Positions 6,986 to 15,803 of a DNA stretch of 64,000 bases are shown piece by piece. Source of the stretch: Sphingobacterium lumbrici (GTDB lineage: Bacteria; Bacteroidota; Bacteroidia; Sphingobacteriales; Sphingobacteriaceae); NCBI RefSeq assembly GCF_006476045.1, contig NZ_SRZY01000011.1:62001-126000 (forward strand), given 5' to 3'. The notes under the pieces are model-generated. The model had not been told where the DNA came from. It saw only the letters and a list, made by a program, of their open reading frames with translations, and made no database searches. A program made the translations under genes and the position numbers. The first letter of the stretch is position 1, and each line of letters starts with the position of its first letter.

Positions 6986-8845
6986 ATGTTTAAAAAATAT
7001 AATGTTATTGTTGTGGGAGCTGGGCACGCCGGTTGTGAAGCTGCTGCTGCTGCCGCAAATTTAGGTTCGTCCACCTTGTTAATAACGATGAACATGGGTG
7101 TCATTGCACAAATGAGCTGCAATCCAGCTATTGGCGGAGTTGCCAAAGGTCAAATCGTGCGCGAAGTAGATGCAATGGGAGGATACACCGGTATTATTGC
7201 CGACAAGTCTACCATTCAATTCCGGATGCTAAATAAATCTAAAGGACCTGCTATGTGGAGTCCTCGAACACAAAATGACAGAATGCGTTTTGCGGAAGAA
7301 TGGAGATTACAGTTAGAGTCCTTGCCTAATTTAGATATGTGGCAGGATACCGTCAAAGAAGTAATCGTAGAAAATGGTCAGGCCAAAGGTGTAATTACTT
7401 CAATGGGTATCCGTATAGAATCGGACTCTGTAGTTCTTACTAATGGAACTTTTCTAAATGGTATAATCCATATCGGCGAAAAAAAATTCGGCGGAGGCAG
7501 AACAGGTGAAAAATCAGCTACAGGACTTACAGAACAATTAGTATCTCTTGGCTTTGAGTCCGGTCGCATGAAAACTGGTACCCCACCACGAATAGATGGT
7601 CGGAGTCTGAATTACTCGCTCATGGAAGAACAGTGGGGAGATGAAAAAAAAGGTAGATTTTCCTATACAAATGTAGAAATGCCAACCGAACAACGCTGCT
7701 GCTGGATTACCTATACCAATGATAAAGTACATGAAGTATTAAAGACAGGCTTTGAAAAATCTCCTATGTTTACCGGACGAATTAAAGGTCTCGGCCCTCG
7801 TTATTGTCCGTCTATAGAAGATAAAATAAATCGCTTTGCCGAACGTGAACGACATCAAATATTTGTAGAGCCGGAAGGATTCAAAACTGTAGAAATATAT
7901 GTAAATGGATTTTCGACTTCCCTACCTGAAGATGTACAGCTAAAAGCATTGCAACTCATTCCAGGATTCGAACAAGCTAAAATGTATAGACCGGGATATG
8001 CCATTGAATATGACTACTTCCCTCCTATGCAACTTGACCTTACACTGGAAACACAACGCGTAAAAAAATTATTTTTCGCCGGGCAAATTAACGGAACTAC
8101 AGGTTATGAAGAAGCAGCAGCTCAAGGTTTCGTCGCTGGGGTAAATGCACATCAGCGAGTAAATGATTTACATGAACTCATTTTAAAAAGATCTGAATCT
8201 TATATAGGTGTGCTTATCGACGACTTAGTTACTAAAGGTACAGAAGAACCTTATCGTATGTTTACCTCCAGAGCCGAACATCGTTTGTTGCTTAGGCAAG
8301 ACAATGCAGATATCAGGCTCACCCCTCTGGCACACAAATTAGGTCTGGTATCTGACGAAAGACTACAAACTGTACAAGCAAAAATTAATAATTCAGACGC
8401 TATTGTAGACTATATGAAACTAAATAGCGTTAGTACAGATCGTATGAATCCTATGCTTGAAAAACTAGGATCAAGTACCTTAACACAAAAGTCGCGTCTA
8501 TTTAATATATTAACACGACCTCAAGTAGGAATTCTCGATATTGCTGAAGCGGATTCCGACTTCAATACATTTCTCAGTACATTTAATGAAGAAACCATTG
8601 AGCAGGCTGAAATTAAAGTAAAATACGACAGCTATTTTGAAAAAGAAATGGAAATCGTAAATAAGATGAAAAAGATGGAAGATAAAGAAATCAATCCGGA
8701 TTTCGACTATTCTTCTCTAACCTCGTTATCTATCGAAGCACGTGAAAAGTTATTCAAAGTAAAACCGAGAACTTTAGGCCAAGCGTCCAGAATATCCGGT
8801 GTTTCTCCATCTGATATCAGTGTTTTAATGGTACACATGAGCTAA
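6986..8845 (+). CDS. mnmG: tRNA uridine-5-carboxymethylaminomethyl modification enzyme MnmG
   Basis: MnmG (GidA) works with MnmE to install the cmnm5 group on wobble uridine 34, using FAD and methylene-tetrahydrofolate. The 619-residue protein carries the FAD-binding motif [19 protein letters not shown] at residues 9-27, the family signatures [11 protein letters not shown] and [20 protein letters not shown] [12 protein letters not shown], and [16 protein letters not shown] near 373. The C-terminal domain (about 450-619), which binds MnmE and tRNA, is complete. The ATG at 6986 is 14 nt from the parS palindrome. In many bacteria this gene lies near oriC, as here. Confidence 0.97.
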   Translation: MFKKYNVIVVGAGHAGCEAAAAAANLGSSTLLITMNMGVIAQMSCNPAIGGVAKGQIVREVDAMGGYTGIIADKSTIQFRMLNKSKGPAMWSPRTQNDRMRFAEEWRLQLESLPNLDMWQDTVKEVIVENGQAKGVITSMGIRIESDSVVLTNGTFLNGIIHIGEKKFGGGRTGEKSATGLTEQLVSLGFESGRMKTGTPPRIDGRSLNYSLMEEQWGDEKKGRFSYTNVEMPTEQRCCWITYTNDKVHEVLKTGFEKSPMFTGRIKGLGPRYCPSIEDKINRFAERERHQIFVEPEGFKTVEIYVNGFSTSLPEDVQLKALQLIPGFEQAKMYRPGYAIEYDYFPPMQLDLTLETQRVKKLFFAGQINGTTGYEEAAAQGFVAGVNAHQRVNDLHELILKRSESYIGVLIDDLVTKGTEEPYRMFTSRAEHRLLLRQDNADIRLTPLAHKLGLVSDERLQTVQAKINNSDAIVDYMKLNSVSTDRMNPMLEKLGSSTLTQKSRLFNILTRPQVGILDIAEADSDFNTFLSTFNEETIEQAEIKVKYDSYFEKEMEIVNKMKKMEDKEINPDFDYSSLTSLSIEAREKLFKVKPRTLGQASRISGVSPSDISVLMVHMS

Positions 8846-8922
8846 CAAACTTTAAATCAGTATATTAACTACAAAAATAAAAGAATTAATATTAAGCTAT
8901 ATACGGCAGTATTTTTAAAAAA

Positions 8923-10602
8923 ATGAAACAGATGTCCGAAATATATAAAAATAGCTCAAAGAGCTTAAAAAGTAGTAAATTTCAAAAACTAGCTGTTTTA
9001 AGCTTTCTCTTTCTTATATCACTTACACTTTTCCGTTGTGCCAACATGCAACGACCTACTGGTGGACCAAAAGATTCTTTACCCCCAAAACTCTTACATG
9101 AGTCTCCCACAAACCTTACTACAAATTTTAAGGCATCAGAAATTATACTCACATTCAATGAATTTATAAAAATCAATAACCAATTCAAAGAATTCAGTAT
9201 CTCGCCGGATTTAGACAAACAGCCTGAATATAAGATTCGTAAAAGAAATCTTCACATTAAACTACCTGATACACTTGAGAATAATACTACCTATACTATC
9301 AACTTTGGGAAAGGGCTAGTAGATTATAATGAGGGTAATCCAATTATCAACTACACCTATGTATTCGCTACCGGACCTGAATTAGATTCCCTAACCATAT
9401 CCGGATCAGTTAGAAATGCATATACAAAGGTATTTAATGAAAAAATAGATAAAGATGTTCGCGTCCTTCTAATTCCTACTCGACAAGATTCAATCTTCGG
9501 TAAGAAGAAAGCTTCAATATATACTAATGTAGATACCAACGGAAACTTTACCTTCAGAAATCTGAGAGAAGATACCTATCGCATTTATGCACTACAGGAA
9601 CAGAATAATGATAGAATATATAACAGTCCTGATGAAGCAATCGGATTTCTAAAAGACAGCATCGTATTGACAACCGATATTTCGGATATCCACTTAGAAT
9701 ATTCAAAAGGAAAACCGAAATCACACCGAACACTAGAAAAGAAAATAGAAAAAGACGGACGAATACTACTAACTTTCAACCAACAATTAAATGATCCCGA
9801 CCTTAAAATAATTGATCCTAATATATATGATAATAAAAAAATTGTCAATTACTCAAATTATAACGATTCCGCATTTATCTATTTAGAAAAACTGGATTTC
9901 GATTCGGTAAAACTACAACTATCTGATAATAACATTATTATTGATACCATTCTAATTCGTAGAGGAAAAAATGATAAATACGAACGATTCATTACACCTT
10001 TGTTAAACATATCAAATAAAGTAGATAAAATAACCCATATTACTCTCACAAGTAAATATCCCATAGCTTCTGTAGATAAAAACAAAATACAACTGTTAGA
10101 AGATTCGGTGTCCAGAAGAAATTTCCAATTACAACAAGATAGCTTAAATAGTAATTTATACCACATCAGATTCAATTGGAGAGCGAATAAAAATTACGAA
10201 TTGGTATTAGAGGAAAAGGCTATGTTAGGTCCTTTTGATGATTTCAATAAAGAGGTTAAAACAAAATTTACACTTGATGAATCCGATAATTATGGAGATA
10301 TTACCTTTCAAATAAGTGGTTTGGATACGTCTTCCAACTATATCGTTGAGCTAATAGATGAATCAAAAACAAAAGTATTTAATAAACGAATTATCAAAAA
10401 TCAATCGACCTTAACGTATACTAAATTTCCGGGAGGAAAATACTCTATCAGAATCATACAGGATATCAACAAAAATAATAGATGGGATGGTGCCAATGTG
10501 TATACATTAGAGCAAGCAGAACCCATTTGGTACCTGAACAAAACTTTTACCATTCGTGCAAACTGGGAACAAAATGAAAAGATTACAGTAAAATTCGAAT
10601 AG
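8923..10602 (+). CDS. Ig-like domain lipoprotein (Big_5/SbsA type)
   Basis: A 559-residue predicted lipoprotein. A hydrophobic stretch at residues 24-38 ends in FRC, so Cys39 would be lipidated. The motif NMQRPTGGPKDSLPPKLL follows, which is the recurrent start of a Bacteroidota surface lipoprotein family with a bacterial Ig-like domain at about residues 55-150 (KASEIILTFNEFIKINN, NTTYTINFGKGLVDYNEGN, YVFATG). A second beta-rich region follows, and a C-terminal carboxypeptidase-regulatory-like segment GGKYSIRIIQDINKNNRWDG. It is probably anchored in the outer membrane. The plus strand here is C-rich compared with G, as expected left of the origin. Exact function unknown. Confidence 0.75.
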   Translation: MKQMSEIYKNSSKSLKSSKFQKLAVLSFLFLISLTLFRCANMQRPTGGPKDSLPPKLLHESPTNLTTNFKASEIILTFNEFIKINNQFKEFSISPDLDKQPEYKIRKRNLHIKLPDTLENNTTYTINFGKGLVDYNEGNPIINYTYVFATGPELDSLTISGSVRNAYTKVFNEKIDKDVRVLLIPTRQDSIFGKKKASIYTNVDTNGNFTFRNLREDTYRIYALQEQNNDRIYNSPDEAIGFLKDSIVLTTDISDIHLEYSKGKPKSHRTLEKKIEKDGRILLTFNQQLNDPDLKIIDPNIYDNKKIVNYSNYNDSAFIYLEKLDFDSVKLQLSDNNIIIDTILIRRGKNDKYERFITPLLNISNKVDKITHITLTSKYPIASVDKNKIQLLEDSVSRRNFQLQQDSLNSNLYHIRFNWRANKNYELVLEEKAMLGPFDDFNKEVKTKFTLDESDNYGDITFQISGLDTSSNYIVELIDESKTKVFNKRIIKNQSTLTYTKFPGGKYSIRIIQDINKNNRWDGANVYTLEQAEPIWYLNKTFTIRANWEQNEKITVKFE

Positions 10603-10612
10603 TAATACAGTT

Positions 10613-11125
10613 TTAATCAGAAAACCAAGAGCTATATAATACGTAATTATGTGGTAGCTTCTTTAACAAATTAAGCTGATCATCCGTTAACGGCTTAATT
10701 TTCTTAGCAGGAACTCCTGCATATAGATAGCCCGATTCACATATTACGTCTTCTAACACAACAGACCCCGCAGCTATAATTACATTTGATTCAATAATAG
10801 TTCTATCCATTACAATAGCTCCCATTCCTATTAAGGTATAATCATGGATCGTACAACCGTGAATGATAGCATTGTGGCCTATATTAACATAGTTACCAAT
10901 ATCTGTTCCATTCCGTTCATAAGTACCATGAATAGTCACGTTATCCTGAATATTAGAATAGTCACCTATTTTAATATAGTTAACATCTCCCCTAACTACA
11001 GCGTTAAACCAAACAGAACAATGCTGACCAATAGTTACGTCTCCAACAATGGTACAATTAGGAGCTATAAAGCTGTTCTCTCCAATGAATGGAAAATGTT
11101 CCTTAACCGGTAATATAATCGCCAT
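10613..11125 (-). CDS. Gamma-class carbonic anhydrase family protein
   Basis: A 170-residue left-handed beta-helix protein built from hexapeptide repeats (IAPNCTIVGDVTIGQHCSVW, IGNYVNIGHNAIIHGCTI). The three metal-ligand histidines of the gamma class are represented by VTIHGT near residue 68, IGHNAIIHGC near 85-90. The length fits the short YrdA/PaaY-like branch, whose members may or may not hydrate CO2. The trimer would be cytoplasmic. It starts 3 bp after the nadB stop codon on the same strand and is probably cotranscribed with it. Confidence 0.85.
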   Translation of the reverse strand: MAIILPVKEHFPFIGENSFIAPNCTIVGDVTIGQHCSVWFNAVVRGDVNYIKIGDYSNIQDNVTIHGTYERNGTDIGNYVNIGHNAIIHGCTIHDYTLIGMGAIVMDRTIIESNVIIAAGSVVLEDVICESGYLYAGVPAKKIKPLTDDQLNLLKKLPHNYVLYSSWFSD

Positions 11126-11128
11126 ATC

Positions 11129-12721
11129 TTATAAAATAGTATCTTCTAACACATCTGCATGATCCGGATAGTCTGTCGTGTAATGTAATCCCCTACTTTC
11201 TTTCCTCTTCATAGCAGATTTAACAACTAAATATGCTACCTGAATAACATTTCTCAGCTCACAAAGTTTAACAGAAAGCTTTGTCTTCTTATAAAAAGAT
11301 TCCGTTTCCTCATGCAAAAGCCCTAATCTACTCATCGCACGTTCTAAACGAAAATCAGATCGTACTATTCCTACATAATCACTCATAAATTTTTGTGTTT
11401 CACGTAGATTATGTGTCACCAATATATCTTCATTCGAAAGCCGCGTATTCGAATCATCCCAATCGGGAACATTATCTTGAAAATCTAAGGTCGAAAATCG
11501 AGCACTTGCATCTAAAAAAATCCGATGTGCATACACCGCTGCTTCTAGTAATGAATTAGAAGCCAAGCGATTGGAGCCGTGCAATCCCGTAGAAGAGCAC
11601 TCTCCACAGGCGTACAGATTCTGAATTGATGTAGCACCAAATTCATCAACCAATATCCCGCCACATAAGTAATGCGCCGCTGGCGTAACTGGTATAAAAT
11701 CAGTAGTCATATCTAACCCTATAGAAAGACATTTCTCATAAATATTGGGAAAATGAGAAAGTAAATCGGATTTGCTTCGATGAGTAATATCCAAATACAC
11801 ATAATCTAATCCCGATTTTTTCATTTCCGAATCGATAGCTCGTGCTACAATATCCCGTGGTGCTAACGAACCTCGCTCATCGTATTCTTCCATAAAAGAA
11901 TCTCCATTCGTCCTTCTTAAAATACCGCCGAAACCTCTCACTGCTTCAGAAATAAGGAAAGCAGGATACTCGCTTGGATTATATAACGAAGTAGGATGAA
12001 ACTGGATAAACTCCATATTTCTAACCTTGCCCTTAGCCCTGTACACCATAGCTATTCCATCGCCTGTGGCAATTGTAGGATTAGTCGTACTTGCGTATAC
12101 ATGTCCGGCACCTCCTGTTGCCATTAATGTTATCTTTGCAAGAAACTTTTCAACACGATTCGATCTGGTATTAAAAGCATATATACCATAGCAATTAATA
12201 TCTTCGGACTTTTTATCCACGTGTTCCCCAAGATGGTGCTGCGTAATCAAATCTACCGCAAAATAATGGGTAAGTATTTCTATATTCTCATTCTCATGCA
12301 CCTGACTTAACAGCGCACGTTCTATTTCATATCCAGTGATATCCTTATAATGTAAAATACGATGTTCAGAATGCCCACCTTCTTTGGCTAAATCATACTC
12401 ACCGGAAGCCTCCTTATCAAAAGAAGTTCCATAAGCGATAAGCTCCTCTATTCGTGCCGGCCCTTCTTTAATAACATTTTCCACAACTTGTGGATTACAT
12501 AATCCATCACCTGCAGTATGCGTATCCTGAATATGCTTTTCAAAGCTATCTGTCTGATCTATAACTACTGCTACTCCACCTTGTGCATATTTTGTGTTAG
12601 ATTCATCTTCACTAGCCTTGGTGACAATCAACACTTTTCCCAACTTAGCGGCTTTCAACGCAAAACTTAAACCAGCTATACCTGAACCAACTATTAAAAA
12701 ATCAACCTTTCTGAAAGACAT
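11129..12721 (-). CDS. nadB: L-aspartate oxidase NadB
   Basis: NadB oxidises L-aspartate to iminoaspartate, the first step of de novo NAD synthesis; NadA then makes quinolinate. The 530-residue protein has the FAD motif LIVGSGIAGLSFALKAA at residues 9-25, the succinate dehydrogenase/fumarate reductase-type region TKYAQGGVAVV and HTAGDGLCN, MEFIQFHPTSLY near 240 and the HGSNRLASNSLLEA segment near 380 that binds flavin. It is divergent from nadA; the 487-bp gap between their starts is the candidate replication origin. The gamma carbonic anhydrase gene follows it. Confidence 0.96.
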   Translation of the reverse strand: MSFRKVDFLIVGSGIAGLSFALKAAKLGKVLIVTKASEDESNTKYAQGGVAVVIDQTDSFEKHIQDTHTAGDGLCNPQVVENVIKEGPARIEELIAYGTSFDKEASGEYDLAKEGGHSEHRILHYKDITGYEIERALLSQVHENENIEILTHYFAVDLITQHHLGEHVDKKSEDINCYGIYAFNTRSNRVEKFLAKITLMATGGAGHVYASTTNPTIATGDGIAMVYRAKGKVRNMEFIQFHPTSLYNPSEYPAFLISEAVRGFGGILRRTNGDSFMEEYDERGSLAPRDIVARAIDSEMKKSGLDYVYLDITHRSKSDLLSHFPNIYEKCLSIGLDMTTDFIPVTPAAHYLCGGILVDEFGATSIQNLYACGECSSTGLHGSNRLASNSLLEAAVYAHRIFLDASARFSTLDFQDNVPDWDDSNTRLSNEDILVTHNLRETQKFMSDYVGIVRSDFRLERAMSRLGLLHEETESFYKKTKLSVKLCELRNVIQVAYLVVKSAMKRKESRGLHYTTDYPDHADVLEDTIL

Positions 12722-13208
12722 ACCGTTTCTTATATATATCCATTATTGTATAAGACAACAAATTAACAAAATATGTGGAAAACGTGTAGACAAATAGTGA
12801 ATTAAATTTGAAAACTATTTATTAGTCCACAATTCACACAAACTTCACACATATATTAAGTAACTATTACCTCAACTTAAAGATAATATTAACAAATTTA
12901 AAACTTCAAAAACTTCACATAAAAATATGGAAAATAAAAAAGCATAAATATTACATAATTGATAATCAGTACTAAATAGAATTGAAAATGTGAATAACAT
13001 GTTAATAAAAACAAGTTATCTATATAAAAAAATAAATATGATCTAAATTCTCCCCATTTTCCACATGCTAATAAACAATAAGATTCTTCTTTATAAAAAG
13101 AATTATTATTTATTGAAAAAAAGGAATGTGGATTTCGTTTGAATTTCTTTGTTTACTTTTGTGAAGTTGATTAATCAAAATAATTAACGACAATTTAGAG
13201 AAGAGATA
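12722..13208. other. oriC: Candidate replication origin oriC (nadB-nadA spacer)
   Basis: This 487-bp stretch has no gene and is very AT-rich. It holds one exact DnaA box TGTGAATAA (12989-12997, TTATTCACA on the other strand), the near boxes TGTGGAAAA (12774-12782) and TTTTCCACA (13057-13065), and three AACTTCACA-type 9-mers (12841-12849, 12911-12919 and inverted at 13160-13168). Strand composition changes across it: sampled plus-strand lines left of it have more C than G (for example 15 to 11 in 9361-9420), while lines to the right have more G (21 to 6 in 17941-18000). dnaA, dnaN, parS, mnmG and scpA are all nearby. The origin function is inferred. Confidence 0.68.
13154..13161 (+). promoter_or_regulatory. 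-7 box TACTTTTG of nadA
   Basis: An exact TAnnTTTG match 47 nt before the nadA ATG, inside the candidate origin. It overlaps the inverted TGTGAAGTT repeat at 13160-13168, so DnaA or another binder there could affect nadA transcription. Confidence 0.55.
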
Positions 13209-14207
13209 ATGAATACGACTTTTGAAAGAGATTTAGAAGCAAAAGGATTTATAGATTTGGATGTAGACCCAACGATTGATCTGGTTTCTGAAATCGCCAA
13301 ACTGAAGAAAGAAAAGAATGCTGTTATTTTAGCTCATTACTATCAGGAATCTGAAATTCAGGATATAGCAGATTATATCGGGGATAGCTTAGGTCTCTCA
13401 CAACAGGCCGCTAAAACGGATGCTGATGTAATTGTTTTTGCCGGTGTACATTTTATGGCAGAAACGGCTAAAATTCTTTCTCCGACAAAAAAGGTTTTAT
13501 TACCAGATTTGAAAGCAGGATGCTCTTTATCAGATAGTTGTCCACCACACCTGTTTGCTAAGTTTAAGGAACAATATCCTGACCATTTGGTCATCACCTA
13601 TGTAAATTGTACGGCAGAACTAAAGGCTTTATCAGATATAGTGTGTACTTCGAGTAATGCAGTACAAATTGTAGAAAGTCTACCTATAGATCAAAAAATT
13701 ATTTTCGGGCCGGATCGGAATTTAGGCGCTTATGTCAAAAAGAAAACCGGACGCGACCTCGTATTGTGGAATGGAGCTTGTATGGTACATGAGATTTTTT
13801 CTCAAGACAAGATAGATGCTTTGCGAGAAGCTTATCCCGAAGCAAAATTTATTGCACATCCAGAATGTGAAGATCATATTTTGGCTAAAGCGGATTATAT
13901 TGGATCTACTTCCGGAATGTTGAAATTTACAATTGAAGATCCCAGTCAAACATATATTGTGGCAACGGAATCGGGAATTTTACATCAGATGCAAAAGGCC
14001 AGTCCAACTAAAACGTTTATTCCAGCGCCTCCCAATAACCTATGCGCATGCAATGATTGTCCGTATATGAAGTTAAATACATTGGAAAAATTATATAACT
14101 GTTTGTATTACGAGCAACCTGAAATTAACTTAGCAGAAGATGTTATTCTTAGGGCTCAGAAACCCATTGAACGTATGCTGGATATTTCGGCGCAATTGGG
14201 ATTGTAG
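13209..14207 (+). CDS. nadA: Quinolinate synthase NadA
   Basis: NadA condenses iminoaspartate with dihydroxyacetone phosphate to quinolinate using a [4Fe-4S] cluster. The 332-residue protein has [20 protein letters not shown] near residues 42-61, the cluster cysteines in [11 protein letters not shown] (near 108), in WNGACMVHE (near 193) and in [11 protein letters not shown] (near 280), and the HPECEDHI motif. The length is close to that of E. coli NadA (347). It is the divergent partner of nadB, which keeps the two steps of quinolinate synthesis on either side of the candidate origin. Confidence 0.96.
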   Translation: MNTTFERDLEAKGFIDLDVDPTIDLVSEIAKLKKEKNAVILAHYYQESEIQDIADYIGDSLGLSQQAAKTDADVIVFAGVHFMAETAKILSPTKKVLLPDLKAGCSLSDSCPPHLFAKFKEQYPDHLVITYVNCTAELKALSDIVCTSSNAVQIVESLPIDQKIIFGPDRNLGAYVKKKTGRDLVLWNGACMVHEIFSQDKIDALREAYPEAKFIAHPECEDHILAKADYIGSTSGMLKFTIEDPSQTYIVATESGILHQMQKASPTKTFIPAPPNNLCACNDCPYMKLNTLEKLYNCLYYEQPEINLAEDVILRAQKPIERMLDISAQLGL

Positions 14208-14283
14208 CTTTATGTCAGATATTAGTATTTAGACATTAGATCTTTTTTACTTTTAATCTTTGACTTTTATTTTTTTAACTTAA

Positions 14284-14291
14284 TACTTTTG
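14284..14291 (+). promoter_or_regulatory. Promoter of thiL
   Basis: TACTTTTG (14284-14291) with TTTG at 14259-14262, 21 bp upstream, fits the Bacteroidota -33/-7 pattern. The ATG of thiL is 9 nt after the box, giving a leader of about 6 nt. Confidence 0.65.
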
Positions 14292-14300
14292 AATTAGATA

Positions 14301-15350
14301 ATGTTTGATAATAAAGATAGGACAGATATTAATGAGTTAGGCGAATTTGGTCTAATAAAATATTTGACAGAAGCTGTGGAAATTACGGAATCTTCAACCG
14401 TAAAAGGAATAGGTGATGACGCTGCTGTATTGGATTTTAGCAACAAGAAGACCTTAATTTCTACGGATTTATTGTTGGAAGGTATACATTTTGATTTGCG
14501 CTACGTTCCACTCAAACATTTGGGTTATAAAGCTGTTCAGGTTAATTTAAGTGATATTTATGCGATGAATGGCTTGGCTTCGCAGATTACTTTTTCAATA
14601 GGTCTTTCTTCCAAGTTCCCCTTAGAGGCTGTTGAAGAAATATATGAAGGTGCATTGATTGCCTGTAAAAAATACAATGTCGATTTAGTAGGTGGTGACA
14701 CCTCGGCTTCGGCACAAGGCCTTGTGATTTCGGTAACAAGTATCGGGTATGCAGATACGGATAAAATTGCTTATCGCTCGGGTGCGAAGGAAGGTGATTT
14801 ACTATGTGTTTCGGGAGACTTAGGTGGGGCTTATGTAGGACTACAATTATTGGAACGCGAAAAGAATATTTTTCTTGAAAATCCTGAAATTCAACCGGAT
14901 TTAGAAGGTAAAGATTATATCATTGAAAGGCAATTGAAACCAGAAGCCAGAAAAGATGTTGTTCAATTATTTGAGGCATATAGTATACAGCCTAATGCGA
15001 TGATTGACGTTTCTGACGGTTTAGCATCTGAAATATTACATATCTGTAACGCTTCTAAAGTGGGGTGTAAGCTTTATGAAGAGAAAATACCGTTAGATCC
15101 AATGACCTACGAGACTGCTCGTGAATTTGGCTTAGATCCGACCGTGTGTGCATTGAGTGGTGGTGAAGATTATGAGTTGCTGTTTACTGTTCCACAGGAT
15201 CAATACGATAAGATTAAAAATCAACTTGATATTTCTATTATTGGTTATATCACGGAGGAGCATGCCGGATGTGAAATGATTTCAAAATCAGGACATGTAC
15301 ACCCGATTACAGCCCAGGGCTGGAATGCTTTTAGAAGTAAAAATTCGTAA
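14301..15350 (+). CDS. thiL: Thiamine-monophosphate kinase ThiL
   Basis: ThiL phosphorylates thiamine monophosphate to the active cofactor thiamine diphosphate. The 349-residue protein has the PurM/ThiL-fold signatures GEFGLIKYL, the metal-binding VKGIGDDAAVLDF (near residues 33-45), LISTDLLLEGIHFDL, LVGGDTSAS (near 132) and IDVSDGLASEILHI (near 236). It has its own promoter. A small lipoprotein gene follows 20 bp downstream and is probably cotranscribed. A TPK-like protein, which would do the same job from free thiamine, is encoded at 45.6 kb. Confidence 0.95.
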   Translation: MFDNKDRTDINELGEFGLIKYLTEAVEITESSTVKGIGDDAAVLDFSNKKTLISTDLLLEGIHFDLRYVPLKHLGYKAVQVNLSDIYAMNGLASQITFSIGLSSKFPLEAVEEIYEGALIACKKYNVDLVGGDTSASAQGLVISVTSIGYADTDKIAYRSGAKEGDLLCVSGDLGGAYVGLQLLEREKNIFLENPEIQPDLEGKDYIIERQLKPEARKDVVQLFEAYSIQPNAMIDVSDGLASEILHICNASKVGCKLYEEKIPLDPMTYETAREFGLDPTVCALSGGEDYELLFTVPQDQYDKIKNQLDISIIGYITEEHAGCEMISKSGHVHPITAQGWNAFRSKNS

Positions 15351-15370
15351 TTTAAAAAAAATATAAAATC

Positions 15371-15757
15371 ATGAAAAAATTAGTATTCTTTTTATTCCTT
15401 GCATTAGTTTTAGTAGCCTGTAAATCTAAAGAAGGAAAAATTTTCGCTTTTGTTGAGGAATTTAATAACTCAGAGATTAATAATCCCCTGGTGAAGCTAT
15501 CTAAAGCATATTACATCAATAAAAAGGAAGCTAATATCGACTTTATTTTAAATGCTACAGATTCAACCATAACGAATGATATTTTAAAAACTTCTTTTCC
15601 AAAAATTCTAGATCAGGTCGTCAGTACACATCCAGAGTTGAATAACTTAGTAAAAGATGATGTGATTTTTAACTTAAGAATATATAATCAGTTTGGTACG
15701 AAGGTAATAGAATCACCATTGAATAAAGATAATATTAAACATTTTAATGTATTTTGA
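15371..15757 (+). CDS. Small lipoprotein of unknown function
   Basis: A 128-residue protein with a lysine-rich start, a hydrophobic stretch (residues 4-15) and the lipobox LVAC, so Cys17 would be lipidated. The mature part contains no motif that I recognise. It starts 20 bp after thiL and may share its transcript. The 3' end faces the convergent carboxylase gene across a 46-bp gap. Confidence 0.65.
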   Translation: MKKLVFFLFLALVLVACKSKEGKIFAFVEEFNNSEINNPLVKLSKAYYINKKEANIDFILNATDSTITNDILKTSFPKILDQVVSTHPELNNLVKDDVIFNLRIYNQFGTKVIESPLNKDNIKHFNVF

Positions 15758-15803
15758 TATTGAATGTAAAGTAGTGAAGTCGGATAGGCGTAACAAATAA
15801 CAA

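Noticed and set aside
11396..11411. parS half-site TGTTTCACGT inside nadB
   Set aside because: Only the left half fits (12 of 16 in total), and it is inside a conserved coding region.
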